Shown: positions 34,454-42,980, counted from the stretch's first letter. The stretch: DNA of 64,000 nucleotides from Pseudoneobacillus sp052180215 (GCF_052180215.1 NZ_CP197471.1:2018001-2082000); one strand, 5' to 3'. Notes: generated by a model from the sequence alone, not told the origin. Made by a program: numbers and translations.

Positions 34454-34636
34454 TTATCGGACTCAGAATCCGCTATTTAGTAAAAAAAGACGTTGTTTCA
34501 TCGTTTATAGGACTCAGGTTCCGCTATTCGCCATAATTCATGGAAAATAGCCCTTTTTTGGTGCAATAGCGGAACCATGGTCCGATAGACCTCTAAAAAA
34601 CAAACAATATAGTAAAATAGCGGAACCTGTGTCCGC
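34454..34636. repeat. Four-palindrome intergenic element, copy 4
   Basis: Forward units at 34454-34476 and 34505-34527, reverse units at 34566-34587 and 34617-34636; starts are 51, 61 and 51 bp apart. Here all four units use CGCTAT/ATAGCG rather than CGTTAT. Confidence 0.82.
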
Positions 34637-34798
34637 AAAAAAGGCTGTTCGGTAACTTTTGCTCTGCTTTAAATTGTCCAAGCTGTTCCATCATAAAAAT
34701 GAATAATCACTCATCCTAAGGGTAGAGGTGCGGCAATTCCCAATCATTTATTCTATTATTATTAGATATACGAAATAAGAACAAAAGGAGTAGTGAAA

Positions 34799-35980
34799 AT
34801 GTTATTATCCATTCCAAGAGAAGAATTAGCACATCGTCAGTCCAAATTTTTTTCTATAATCGATGAAAAGCAAATCGAATGTGCCATATTGTTTAGTGTA
34901 ACGGATATTTTTTATTTAACTGGCTTTCATTTTCACCCAACAGAACGTCCGATTGGATTAGTGATAGACCCTGCTAAACAAGTACACTTATTCGTCCCAG
35001 CTTTGGAACATGAACATGCGGAGGAGTTTGCGCTTGTTGATTATGTTCATTCCTATCCAGAATATCCAGGTTTACGCCATCCAATGGAATATTTTAAAGA
35101 TGTGCTTTTAGAATCAGGTTTCGAAGGAAAAGTAGTCGGTTATGATGCCCTTGGCTACGGATCTTCCATGGGATATCGCGGACCTGCAGTCAGTGAATTT
35201 TTATCAGCAAAAGAGTTTGTTTCACTTAAAGGCGTGATTGAAGAATTGCGTTTTATCAAATCAGCTGCTGAAATTGAATTGATTAAAGAATCATGCCGTT
35301 GGGGGAATCTAGCACACCGTCTCTTACAGAAATATTCTAAGGCGGGTTTAAGTGAAATAGAGATTACGAGTAAAGCGAGCAATGAGGCAACAATGGCTAT
35401 GATCGAGACGCTAGGGCCAGAGTATAAACCGCATGGGTACACAGCAATGGCTATCTTCCGTGGCCAAATCGGTGAAATGTCGGCATTCCCTCATGCCGTC
35501 ACGCAAAACATTGTTTTGAAAAAAGGGGACAACCTCGTAACGGGTGCAGCCGCCTGCGTATGGGGTTATCATAGTGAGTTAGAGAGAACAATGTTTGTCG
35601 AGGATGTTAGCGAGGAACAATTGAAATACTTTCAATTCATGTATGAGGCGCAGGAAGTAGCGTTCCGGCACATTAAGCCTGGCATGCCCACTTCCTCTGT
35701 AGAAGAGGCGGTCCAAGCCTATTTCAAGGAAAACAATATTACACATTTAACCCAGCACCACACAGGACATGCGATCGGATTACTAGGACATGAGGCACCA
35801 TTTTTTGATTTAGGAGACCATACCATCATGCAGCCTGGCATGGTATTTACCGTAGAACCCGGAATTTATGTAAGAGGTTTGGGTGGATTTAGACATTCAG
35901 ATACCGTTTTAGTGACCGAAAATGGGATGGAAATGTTGACCTATTATCCGAGAGACTTGGAATTTATGATCTGTCGATAA
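34799..35980 (+). CDS. Creatinase-like M24 family protein
   Basis: 393 residues from the ATG at 34799, 8 nt after GGAG; the GTG at 34793 is too close to it. A creatinase N-terminal domain (about 10-145) precedes the pita-bread domain (about 150-390). Conserved elements are GYHSELERTMF, HHTGHAIGLLGHE and VFTVEPGIYV. The usual metal ligands are altered: the first Asp position reads VTGA, the second is Glu in HSELERT, and the last Glu region reads GGFRHSDTVLV. This matches creatinase and ectoine-hydrolase-like members more than metal aminopeptidases. It stands alone between two repeat elements. Confidence 0.8.
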   Translation: MLLSIPREELAHRQSKFFSIIDEKQIECAILFSVTDIFYLTGFHFHPTERPIGLVIDPAKQVHLFVPALEHEHAEEFALVDYVHSYPEYPGLRHPMEYFKDVLLESGFEGKVVGYDALGYGSSMGYRGPAVSEFLSAKEFVSLKGVIEELRFIKSAAEIELIKESCRWGNLAHRLLQKYSKAGLSEIEITSKASNEATMAMIETLGPEYKPHGYTAMAIFRGQIGEMSAFPHAVTQNIVLKKGDNLVTGAAACVWGYHSELERTMFVEDVSEEQLKYFQFMYEAQEVAFRHIKPGMPTSSVEEAVQAYFKENNITHLTQHHTGHAIGLLGHEAPFFDLGDHTIMQPGMVFTVEPGIYVRGLGGFRHSDTVLVTENGMEMLTYYPRDLEFMICR

Positions 35981-35999
35981 TAGAAGGGTACTATTTTTA

Positions 36000-36036
36000 A
36001 AAAAGAGTTTTCCAAATAATGGAAAGCTCTTTTTTA
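36000..36036 (+). terminator. Terminator after the M24 gene
   Basis: AAAAGAGTTTTCCA / TGGAAAGCTCTTTTTT hairpin. Confidence 0.75.
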
Positions 36037-36069
36037 TGTTGGGCAGCCTGACATCAGAGTAAACGTTTT

Positions 36070-36254
36070 TATAGGACAGGAGATCCGCTATTTAGGTAAA
36101 AAGGTACGTTTTGTGTTACTTATAGGACACAGGATCCGTTATATACCTAAAACCATCCCCAAAAGACAAACTTTTGATCGAATAACGGAACCACAGTCCG
36201 ATAACCACCAAAAAAACAAGGTTTATAGGTAAATAACGGAATAGGAGTCCTATA
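36070..36254. repeat. Four-palindrome intergenic element, copy 5
   Basis: Forward units at 36070-36091 and 36120-36142, reverse units at 36182-36203 and 36233-36254; starts are 50, 62 and 51 bp apart. It follows the M24 terminator and ends 57 bp before the MarR promoter. Confidence 0.82.
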
Positions 36255-36311
36255 CAATTTGTTAACGAACTAACAGGGGGCACTTGTTTAACATTTGATA
36301 AAAGCATTTTG

Positions 36312-36341
36312 TTGACTAAATAATTAATGTTTAGATAATAT
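36312..36341 (+). promoter_or_regulatory. Promoter of the MarR operon with a possible operator
   Basis: TTGACT (36312-36317), 18-bp spacer, TAATAT (36336-36341). The inverted repeat CTAAA-N9-TTTAG (36316-36334) lies inside the spacer, where MarR binding would block transcription. Confidence 0.5.
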
Positions 36342-36396
36342 ATGTATCATACAACAGTTGCGTAATACACGATTATGTTAGATATCGGAGAAGGTG

Positions 36397-36858
36397 ATGA
36401 AAAAATTGAATCGAGAAGAAATTTTAGAAGTACGTAATACAGTCCAAAAGTTTGTTCGGTTATTTGGTTTGCTTGAGCAAAATGTAACTCCGTGTGGTTT
36501 TCATTTGTCTCCATCTCAAGTATTTGCTTTACAAGAATTAGAGAATAAAACATTAACCATCGGTGAATTAGCTGACTTATTATTTTTAGAACGAAGTACG
36601 GTGAGCCGTTTGGTAGATTCCCTTGTAAAAGGTGGTTTTGTAAACAGATTTTTGAACGAGGCGAACCGTCGTGAAGTTTTAGTGTCATTGACTGAAAAAG
36701 GGGAACATTCGTTGAAACAAGTAAGAGAACATTCAATCGAATTTTACGGTTCTATTTTGCATCGAGTTTCAGAAGGTGATCAGTATCAAATTTTGAGTGG
36801 ATTTAAATTATTTAATGATGCTTTATCACAAAAAAGGAGCAAACAAAATGAATTTTAA
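36397..36858 (+). CDS. MarR family transcriptional regulator
   Basis: 153 residues from the ATG at 36397 (a GTG one codon earlier overlaps the ribosome binding site GGAGAAGGTG). The winged helix spans about residues 35-105: helix-turn-helix LTIGELADLLFLERSTVSRL and wing NEANRREVLVSLTEKG. It overlaps the next gene, a small membrane protein, by 11 bp, so the two are made together. Probably autoregulated through the palindrome in its promoter. The ligand is unknown. Confidence 0.88.
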   Translation: MKKLNREEILEVRNTVQKFVRLFGLLEQNVTPCGFHLSPSQVFALQELENKTLTIGELADLLFLERSTVSRLVDSLVKGGFVNRFLNEANRREVLVSLTEKGEHSLKQVREHSIEFYGSILHRVSEGDQYQILSGFKLFNDALSQKRSKQNEF

Positions 36859-37162
36859 AGCTAAGCAAGCAACTACTTCTATATCTTCTGTTATCTTTTC
36901 CTTCCTTGCTACTTCACACCATTGGATTCATATGGGGATTCTCATGCTATTAGGTGGCAGTACAGATATGATGGCTACTATGTCAGGAGCCCTTTGGATA
37001 CGACGTATTATGATATTGATGACGTTTACTACAGCCATTTTTTCTATATATCGTTTGTTCAAGCACCGTTGTAAAGAAATATGGATGATTGCTCTAACTA
37101 TTGTTGCCGTATTGATATCCATGTATTTTATTTATTCTACCCTTACAAACTTTGGCTGGTAG
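36848..37162 (+). CDS. Small membrane protein in the MarR operon
   Basis: 104 residues from the ATG at 36848, behind AAAGGAGC; a longer in-frame start at 36797 lies inside the MarR gene. Three membrane helices (about 10-40, 50-70, 78-100). A His-rich spot SHHWIHMG in the first helix and Met-rich stretches hint at metal or thiol chemistry, but no family is recognised. Its coupling to MarR suggests the regulator controls a transport or resistance function. Confidence 0.65.
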   Translation: MNFKAKQATTSISSVIFSFLATSHHWIHMGILMLLGGSTDMMATMSGALWIRRIMILMTFTTAIFSIYRLFKHRCKEIWMIALTIVAVLISMYFIYSTLTNFGW

Positions 37163-37239
37163 GGGGGACCATATTTTTGACTTTCATAGGGGACTACATA
37201 AACTTTATACCTATAAAGCATCCTCAGTGAGAGCAAAGC

Positions 37240-37280
37240 AAAAGGCACAACTAGATCATTTAACTAGTTGTGCCTTTTTG
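37240..37280 (+). terminator. Terminator of the MarR operon
   Basis: AAAGGCACAACTAG / CTAGTTGTGCCTTT perfect stem with a T-tail. Confidence 0.85.
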
Positions 37281-37334
37281 CGCGTAAAACTTTCGATTGT
37301 CACCTAAAAGAACCGTACCCGAAGGCCCACTTTA

Positions 37335-39032
37335 TTAATGAATGTTTTGAATAACTTTTTCTAGGAATTCACCCATGCGCTTAACGGCAGGTTCTGAAAA
37401 ATCAAAACTCACGCCAGTTTCTTCATAAATAGCTGCGATGGATTGGTTGTAGTCCGCACTTGCCCCTTTTTTAAAGGATTCGACAGCTTGCTCTGGGTTT
37501 TTCTGATAATTTTCAAGTAATTGTAAAGCACCAAGCATGGAGATGGAGTATTCAATATTATAGAAAGGCACTTGGAAATAATGAAGGGTGCCTGCCCAGC
37601 TCATACCAATTTGGTCCTCAAGTCCTGTAGTATCAACAGGGTTTAAGCCATAACGTTTTGAGATTTCAAAGAATTTTTCATCACGTTCTTTAGGTGTGTG
37701 TGTAGGATTCGTATACATCCAATGCTGGAAGAGATCCCCTGACAATGGTCCGAATAACATCGTAAATGCACGTCTTAATTCTTCACGCTGAGCGCTCTTA
37801 AAATCTTCTTCTTCTGGATAAAAACGATCCAACTTATCCAATAAGAGTAATTCCATCCCATGAGAATAGAGTTCAGCCACTTCCATTCGGTGCTGGTATT
37901 CTTCAATAGGACCGTGTGCGGCAAACTCAAGGTAGCCATTCACTGCATGGCCCATTTCATGAATTAATGCGATCAGAGAGAAGAAGGATGGACTAAAATT
38001 CGCAAATACAAAGGTATCCCCTGAAACAGGTAATCCGGTACAGAAACCACCTGGGCTTTTTCCTTTCCGATCTCCAAGATCCAGTAACCCGTTTTCTCTC
38101 ATGTATTCGAAACGGTCTGCAAAGTATGGATCGGTCTTACCTAACATCTCAGAAACGCCATCCATAAGCGTAGACACCTCGGTGTATGGTGGGTTTTTCA
38201 TCAATTTAGCTGTGTTATCCCAAGGGCGATAGGTATCAACACCAAGCTTGGATTTAAAAACTTCTGCAAGTCGATTCCAAGCAGGGATAATATGTTTCTC
38301 TACATTTTCATGGAAGTCATAACAATCTTGGACACTATACTCACGATTTTTGACGACAAACATATAATCACGATAATTTTCAAAGCCTGCATTTAAAGCG
38401 ATTTGATGACGTAGTTGAACGAGTTCATCCATAATGACATCCATATCGGGTTTAATTTGACGATAGGCTGACCCCATCGCGTGATAAGCTTTTTCACGAA
38501 CGGTTCTGTCTAGATTGTCAAGTTGGGATTGGATAAACGGAAAAGGTTTTTGCTCTCCGTCCCATTCAACGGTTAGCCCTCCCATAATTTCACTATACTT
38601 CGTGTTAAGCTCTTGTTCTTTTACCATTAATGAAATGTTTTCTTCTCTGAACAGTTTCACTTTGGATTCGCGAACGCGTCGCATTAAACCGTACTGTTTT
38701 TCATCTAATTGATTGAAATAAGGTGATTCACAGCATTTCTCATTCAGTTTTGCTTCATATTTCATTAAAAGAGGTTGGATGACTTGCTGATCGTGAAGAT
38801 AAGTTGCCTTGATATCCGCATCTTCTGTGTTCCGGTAGAAGTCCACTTGGTGACCAGTCATCGCCTCATTGATTTTAATCATTAAATTCTTTTCATCTAT
38901 AAACCACTTTTCTAGATCAGAAACGGAATCAATCTGAACATTAAGTAAACTCTGAATTTGAGCTTCGATTCCTTCTACATCTTTTAAATCAATTAGTTCT
39001 TTATAATATTGGTGACTTAAATCTTGTGTCAT
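37335..39032 (-). CDS. M3 family oligoendopeptidase
   Basis: 565 residues, the size of PepF-like M3 peptidases. The zinc site is HEMGH in SLIALIHEMGHAVNGYLEF (near residue 355), with the downstream Glu in the following helix (HRMEVAELYSHGMELL). The C-terminal active-site region with His/Tyr residues is SWAGTLHYFQVPFYNIEYS. ATG at 39032 with GAGGGAGAG upstream. It hydrolyses short peptides in the cytoplasm. Monocistronic; no signal peptide. Confidence 0.88.
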   Translation of the reverse strand: MTQDLSHQYYKELIDLKDVEGIEAQIQSLLNVQIDSVSDLEKWFIDEKNLMIKINEAMTGHQVDFYRNTEDADIKATYLHDQQVIQPLLMKYEAKLNEKCCESPYFNQLDEKQYGLMRRVRESKVKLFREENISLMVKEQELNTKYSEIMGGLTVEWDGEQKPFPFIQSQLDNLDRTVREKAYHAMGSAYRQIKPDMDVIMDELVQLRHQIALNAGFENYRDYMFVVKNREYSVQDCYDFHENVEKHIIPAWNRLAEVFKSKLGVDTYRPWDNTAKLMKNPPYTEVSTLMDGVSEMLGKTDPYFADRFEYMRENGLLDLGDRKGKSPGGFCTGLPVSGDTFVFANFSPSFFSLIALIHEMGHAVNGYLEFAAHGPIEEYQHRMEVAELYSHGMELLLLDKLDRFYPEEEDFKSAQREELRRAFTMLFGPLSGDLFQHWMYTNPTHTPKERDEKFFEISKRYGLNPVDTTGLEDQIGMSWAGTLHYFQVPFYNIEYSISMLGALQLLENYQKNPEQAVESFKKGASADYNQSIAAIYEETGVSFDFSEPAVKRMGEFLEKVIQNIH

Positions 39033-39300
39033 GAATAACTCTCCCTCTTTTTTTAATTTTCACAATATTTATATTATCGAATTCTAGTCATTAAATCTAG
39101 TTTTTTAAAAATAGGTTGGAGCATGGAACCAGTTCTACGTTTTTACTCAATCTACGACAAAAAGATCTTAACTAACAACTACCACTGAATCATTCTGTCA
39201 TAAACTCTTCACATTTTTATGAAAAACGTACTGACCTTATTCCTGATATTTACCTATATGTACTATGGAAGGAATTTTAATAGAAGAAAGGACAGTGGTT
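39033..39300. other. Intergenic region upstream of the M3 peptidase
   Basis: AT-rich, no gene recognised. It should contain the peptidase promoter on the minus strand. The following 39305-39373 holds a phage-like remnant. Confidence 0.3.
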
Positions 39301-39304
39301 GAGG

Positions 39305-39373
39305 ATGGCAAAGTATCGAATGGTGCGAACAGATTTTTGGAATAATCCGGTGGTATTAGAGGAGATGACTTAG
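39305..39373 (+). pseudogene. Remnant of a phage DnaD-like replication protein N-terminus
   Basis: 22 codons read MAKYRMVRTDFWNNPVVLEE and then MT before a TAG stop. This is the characteristic beginning of phage replisome organiser/DnaD-domain proteins (MAKYRxVxTDFWxxPxVLE). GAGG precedes the ATG. Nothing recognisable continues after the stop, so only the start of the gene survives. Confidence 0.5.
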
Positions 39374-39445
39374 GTAAAGGAGCTATCATAACTTTTAAAA
39401 AATGAAGCCAATCTTTAAATAAACCTAATACCGAGGTGTGATCAC

Positions 39446-39871
39446 ATGTTAGTGAGAGATGTTTACCTGTATTGTTTCCAGAATGAAGAAACTTCACTGG
39501 CCCATTGCATACACCATTTACTAGCGGAGAAGAAAATTACTTTAGATGATGACATGTCCAAAGTAGATTTGCATCAAGTCAATCATCAGAAGGTAGCGGA
39601 AATGATTCAGAACAATGTACTAGGGTTTCATAAGGTAAACATCTACTCACTAAAGAGAAGTAAGGAGGAGTTTGTTTTTATCTATGCGTTTAATCAGCAA
39701 GCTGCCATCCAATGCTATAAAGAAAACTTTCATCAATCCCCATTAAACTGTCACGAATATCCACTAGATTTTGAGCTTACTAGAGGAAATGATGTGATTT
39801 CGTTTCGGGAGATGAGGAAAGAGTTTGAGAGATTTCCGGCTGTGGCGGGGTGTTTTAGGAAGATGGTATGA
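39446..39871 (+). CDS. Hypothetical protein
   Basis: 141 residues, soluble, with mixed helix and strand, no signal peptide and no family I recognise. It begins MLVRDVYLYCFQNEETSLAH. Four Cys and several His are spread through it, without a CxxC. ATG has GAGGTGTGATCAC upstream. It lies right after a phage-gene remnant and before repeat element 6, so it could belong to an old mobile island, but nothing in it shows this. Confidence 0.55.
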   Translation: MLVRDVYLYCFQNEETSLAHCIHHLLAEKKITLDDDMSKVDLHQVNHQKVAEMIQNNVLGFHKVNIYSLKRSKEEFVFIYAFNQQAAIQCYKENFHQSPLNCHEYPLDFELTRGNDVISFREMRKEFERFPAVAGCFRKMV

Positions 39872-40018
39872 GCGTGATGGGGTGTTAACCATTATATAAA
39901 TACCAGGGAGGTAATTAGACTATAATTTCTCACTGAAACAAACCTAACCCCCGGTGCCATTAGGATGTAGTAGAACATTATAACGTATCCTGTGTCCTCA
40001 AAAAATGAGAGAAGGCAT

Positions 40019-40204
40019 TTATAGGACCCACAATCCGTTATTTTTACAAATATGGGTGTTTTCACGATCGTATAGGACACACGTTCCGCTATCGAGTCAA
40101 AAGGTGCCTATTTCTGCTCCATTATAAGCCAATAACGTACTCTGTGTCCGATAACTCCTCTAAAATAGCGTAATTAACCAAGTAAGTGTATTCTGTGTCC
40201 GATA
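40019..40204. repeat. Four-palindrome intergenic element, copy 6 (degenerate)
   Basis: Forward units at 40019-40041 and 40070-40092, reverse units at 40132-40153 and about 40182-40204. Extra half-degenerate units flank it at about 39980-40000 (reverse) and 40220-40243 (forward). Spacing is preserved (51, 62, 50) although the last units have diverged. Confidence 0.72.
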
Positions 40205-40243
40205 AGAATTAGAGTAATCAATTACCGGACTTACAATTCGTTA

Positions 40244-40623
40244 TGCAACGAGTACCATGTATCGAAACAGGCAATACTGAGGATTAATTTGTGTAAAAAA
40301 TACAAAGTTAATACAAAATAATTCGGCATATTGCACTAACAAAGGACACCAATCAAAGATATGATTTTAAAAAGCTGGTGTGAAGTAAGATTTAGGGGTA
40401 AAAGGGGAGAGGACCATAAATTCTTCCTCCCTATAGTTGTTCGCTCTAGAACAGTGGGGTAATATTAGGAGTAACTTAATGAAATCGGTTGGCCTATTGA
40501 AGCATATGGCAGAAACTCTTGTTTATTGAATACAAGAGCATTCAGCTTACATGATTTAAAATTACCTCCATTTATGAATACTACCACTACTAATTCGAAC
40601 TTCTTTACAGGAGAGATAAAAAG
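40244..40623. other. Long intergenic stretch, possibly decayed coding DNA
   Basis: No intact gene. On the minus strand around 40465-40560 a frame reads KSCKLNALVFNKQEFLPYAS and then IGQPISLSYS before a stop; it has protein-like composition but no start. It may be a fragment of a lost gene. A GGAGAG site for the next gene is at its end. Confidence 0.25.
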
Positions 40624-41064
40624 ATGAAAATTTATGTTGATGCAGATGCTTGCCCGGTAAAAGATATTATTATTTCGGAAAGTAGGAATGCGCAAATTCC
40701 AGTTATCCTGGTTACGAGCTTTTCTCACTTTTCTAATGCAGAACAACCATCAGGAGTGGAAACCATTTATGTTGATTCTGGAGCAGATGCTGCAGATTAT
40801 CGTATTATGAAGTTAGCTGAAAAAGGAGATATCATTGTGACGCAAGATTATGGTCTTGCTTCGCTAGGATTAGCAAAAGGAAATATAGTCCTCCATCATA
40901 AAGGGTTTAGTTATACAAATGAAAACATTGACCAATTATTACAAACGCGTTATTTAAGTGCAATGGCTCGAAAAAGCGGAAAGCGAACAAAGGGACCAAA
41001 ACCATTTACAGCAGAAGACCGGGAGCAATTTAGGATGCTTTTTAAACAGGTTATTTCTGGTTAG
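40624..41064 (+). CDS. UPF0178 (YaiI/YqxD) family protein
   Basis: 146 residues. The family hallmark is at the N-terminus: MKIYVDADACPVKDIIISES, with the Asp triad typical of a PIN-like nuclease fold, followed by DSGADAADYRIMKLA and DIIVTQDYGLASLGL. Length is as in B. subtilis YqxD. ATG has GGAGAGATAAAAAG upstream. The acidic cluster suggests a metal-dependent nuclease, which is not proven for the family. A terminator follows. Confidence 0.9.
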   Translation: MKIYVDADACPVKDIIISESRNAQIPVILVTSFSHFSNAEQPSGVETIYVDSGADAADYRIMKLAEKGDIIVTQDYGLASLGLAKGNIVLHHKGFSYTNENIDQLLQTRYLSAMARKSGKRTKGPKPFTAEDREQFRMLFKQVISG

Positions 41065-41107
41065 GATAGCGTTAAAGTGAACTCTCATTTAAGAGGGAGT
41101 AAAAATC

Positions 41108-41152
41108 AATAGTCATCGAAAGAGTAGTCATCGCGGTGACTATTTTTTTTTG
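41108..41152 (+). terminator. Terminator after the UPF0178 gene
   Basis: AATAGTCATCG / CGGTGACTATT stem followed by a run of nine T. Confidence 0.8.
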
Positions 41153-41298
41153 TATGCATATTAGTAATAAAAAAATGGAAGTGTACTAATTAAGTTAGCT
41201 AAAAACCTGTGGTTTATCAGAGCTTGTCTCTGAATAGGAACGTCGAAGAGGTCATGTGGAAATGGAGTTTGAAAAATAAACAGATAGAAGGAATCACA

Positions 41299-41613
41299 CT
41301 AGGAATTTTGAATTCGATTAAAGTACAATTCATGTCTACCAGACTTTTTAGAAAGAAACTCTATATCTTGGTTTAAGCTCCTAGTATTCTTATCAATTCT
41401 TTCAAGAATGGCTATAGAATCAACGTTAGCTGTCTTTGCAACTGAATCTAGAGTTGATTCCATTCGATCAAGTTGTTCTGCTACCATATCGAATTTATGA
41501 TCCATTTTCTCCTCTAATTTTTCGAAACGGTCATCCATCTTTTGAAATCTTTCATCGATTTGTTGAAAGTTTTCATTCATTTGTTGAATTTCTTTTAAAA
41601 TTTGTTCCATCAT
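41299..41613 (-). CDS. Coiled-coil protein, relative of 27585-27965
   Basis: 104 residues from the ATG at 41613, which is 5 nt behind GGAGGTGAT. A longer in-frame start at 41748 has no site. Heptads run from about residue 10 to 60 (FQQIDERFQKMDDRFEKLEE), and a second coil closes the protein. It shares the layout and the xxMDxRFxxME heptad wording with the protein at 27585. Role unknown. Confidence 0.68.
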   Translation of the reverse strand: MMEQILKEIQQMNENFQQIDERFQKMDDRFEKLEEKMDHKFDMVAEQLDRMESTLDSVAKTANVDSIAILERIDKNTRSLNQDIEFLSKKSGRHELYFNRIQNS

Positions 41614-41838
41614 TTCTATCACCTCCTTAATCGATATTATTATATAGGATTTAAGTAGAATAAGCATTATTCTTTTTAAAAATAATAGCCAAGGGGACAT
41701 CTTTTGAGGGTAACCAAATTTGTAAAAATGGAAGCCATCTTCTATCAACTCTAGGGATTTTTAAATTTATTTTAAAAATAAAGGTTAACAATGCTATACT
41801 TGGGGAACGGATTGGGTTTAAAAAAGGAGATAATTATT

Positions 41839-42030
41839 TTGAAATATATGAAATCGCAAATGCAGCAGCTTATCAAGGATCATAAAGAATTGCATACACG
41901 CTTAAAAGAGTTGAAGTCCGAACACGGTCTTGAAAAAAACAATGCCCTTAAGGCATTGTATCATTCAGAAGTGGCGGACGGAGGGAAGTACCAGTTAGCC
42001 TACCAAGCACTGGACAAGCCCAAAAACTAG
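41839..42030 (+). CDS. Small hypothetical protein
   Basis: 63 residues from the TTG at 41839, 8 nt after GGAGA. An ATG three codons downstream is the alternative, and the in-frame ATG at 41791 has no site. Highly charged and helical (MQQLIKDHKELHTRLKELKS), ending in a short Tyr/Gln segment. No family recognised. A terminator-like hairpin follows. Confidence 0.55.
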   Translation: MKYMKSQMQQLIKDHKELHTRLKELKSEHGLEKNNALKALYHSEVADGGKYQLAYQALDKPKN

Positions 42031-42130
42031 ACTCACTTATTAGTCAATAAGGGGATACATGGAGTTAAACAAAAGGCTGTTCCCTTGATTACTTTTTAAC
42101 AAGAATAACGATTCTACGTATTCCACAAGC

Positions 42131-42170
42131 AGGCGCATTCCCAAATAAGGAATGTGTCTTTTTATTTCTA
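42131..42170 (+). terminator. Hairpin after the small hypothetical gene
   Basis: GGCGCATTCC / GGAATGTGTC with G-U pairs, then TTTTTATTT. Confidence 0.5.
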
Positions 42171-42298
42171 TCATTTAGAGGATATTATATGGGGGTGGTA
42201 CCAGTAGTTAACTGAAAAAAATATATACATAATTTGTAGTTTTCTTCTATTAAATTTGAAAATAAAACTATCATTGGTAGTAACATAAGACCTAAAAC

Positions 42299-42341
42299 TA
42301 AAAAAGACAGACTCAGCTTTAGATACTGAGACTGTCTTCGA
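42299..42341 (-). terminator. Terminator of the sugar ABC operon
   Basis: On the minus strand AAGACAGTCTCAG / CTGAGTCTGTCTT is followed by TTTTTA, 10 bp after the YesL-like stop. Confidence 0.85.
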
Positions 42342-42350
42342 GCGGTTCTG

Positions 42351-42962
42351 TCATTTTTCCTGTACAATCATTTTCGGAAATTTAGTCATACTTGTATGAA
42401 TCATTTTATGAACGATTAAAGCACAAACACTAAACGTACATAATAAAAATAGAAATCTTATAAAAAAGGATAATATTAGCATCAGACCTACAAGTATAAC
42501 AACAAACAACCCTGGGATAGGTTTTGAAATAGATAAATAAAAGCTGTTACGTATAAGTTGTTTGCCGGTCATGGTAAACGAAACAAGTAATGGATACATA
42601 TAAATAGACATTAATAAAAATAAAAGGCTCATGACAGCGAAAATAGGAAGTATGAGAATGTCCCATGTTTTAGGAAGCTGAAGAATGACATGGAAATCAA
42701 TAAGAAAAATACTAACCACTGCCAGTTGGATAAAACCAATGATACAACTTTTTTTGAAATATTTTTTAAAATACATTAAATAGGTTGCAGTAATAGGAAG
42801 CTCCTTTTCATTGGACCAGTCACGAATGATGGCAAGCATGGCAACAAAGGCAGGAAATACCGTAAACAACGGTAGAGAAAATACAATCCATAATCCATTT
42901 AATATGGAATAGTTTGCAAATGTCGTTACTAGTTTGTATATCTTTCCATCTAGTGTTAGCAT
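42351..42962 (-). CDS. yesL: YesL-like DUF624 membrane protein
   Basis: 203 residues from the ATG at 42962, 8 nt after AGG of AAGTAGG; the GTG at 42971 overlaps that site. Five membrane helices. The DUF624 pattern is visible in YSILNGLWIVFSLPLFTVFP and later DFHVILQLPKTWDILILP. YesL homologues accompany carbohydrate ABC transporters without their own ATPase, and their exact role is unknown. It is the last gene of the operon, 18 bp after the permease. Confidence 0.82.
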   Translation of the reverse strand: MLTLDGKIYKLVTTFANYSILNGLWIVFSLPLFTVFPAFVAMLAIIRDWSNEKELPITATYLMYFKKYFKKSCIIGFIQLAVVSIFLIDFHVILQLPKTWDILILPIFAVMSLLFLLMSIYMYPLLVSFTMTGKQLIRNSFYLSISKPIPGLFVVILVGLMLILSFFIRFLFLLCTFSVCALIVHKMIHTSMTKFPKMIVQEK

Positions 42963-42980
42963 ATGATCCACCTACTTTTT

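Noticed and set aside
8666..40204. Regularly spaced repeats as a CRISPR array
   Set aside because: Units alternate in orientation within each element, there are only four per element, the elements are scattered over 31 kb, and no cas genes are present.
42185..42367. 60-codon minus-strand frame after the YesL-like gene
   Set aside because: It runs straight through the terminator stem of the sugar operon and has no ribosome binding site.
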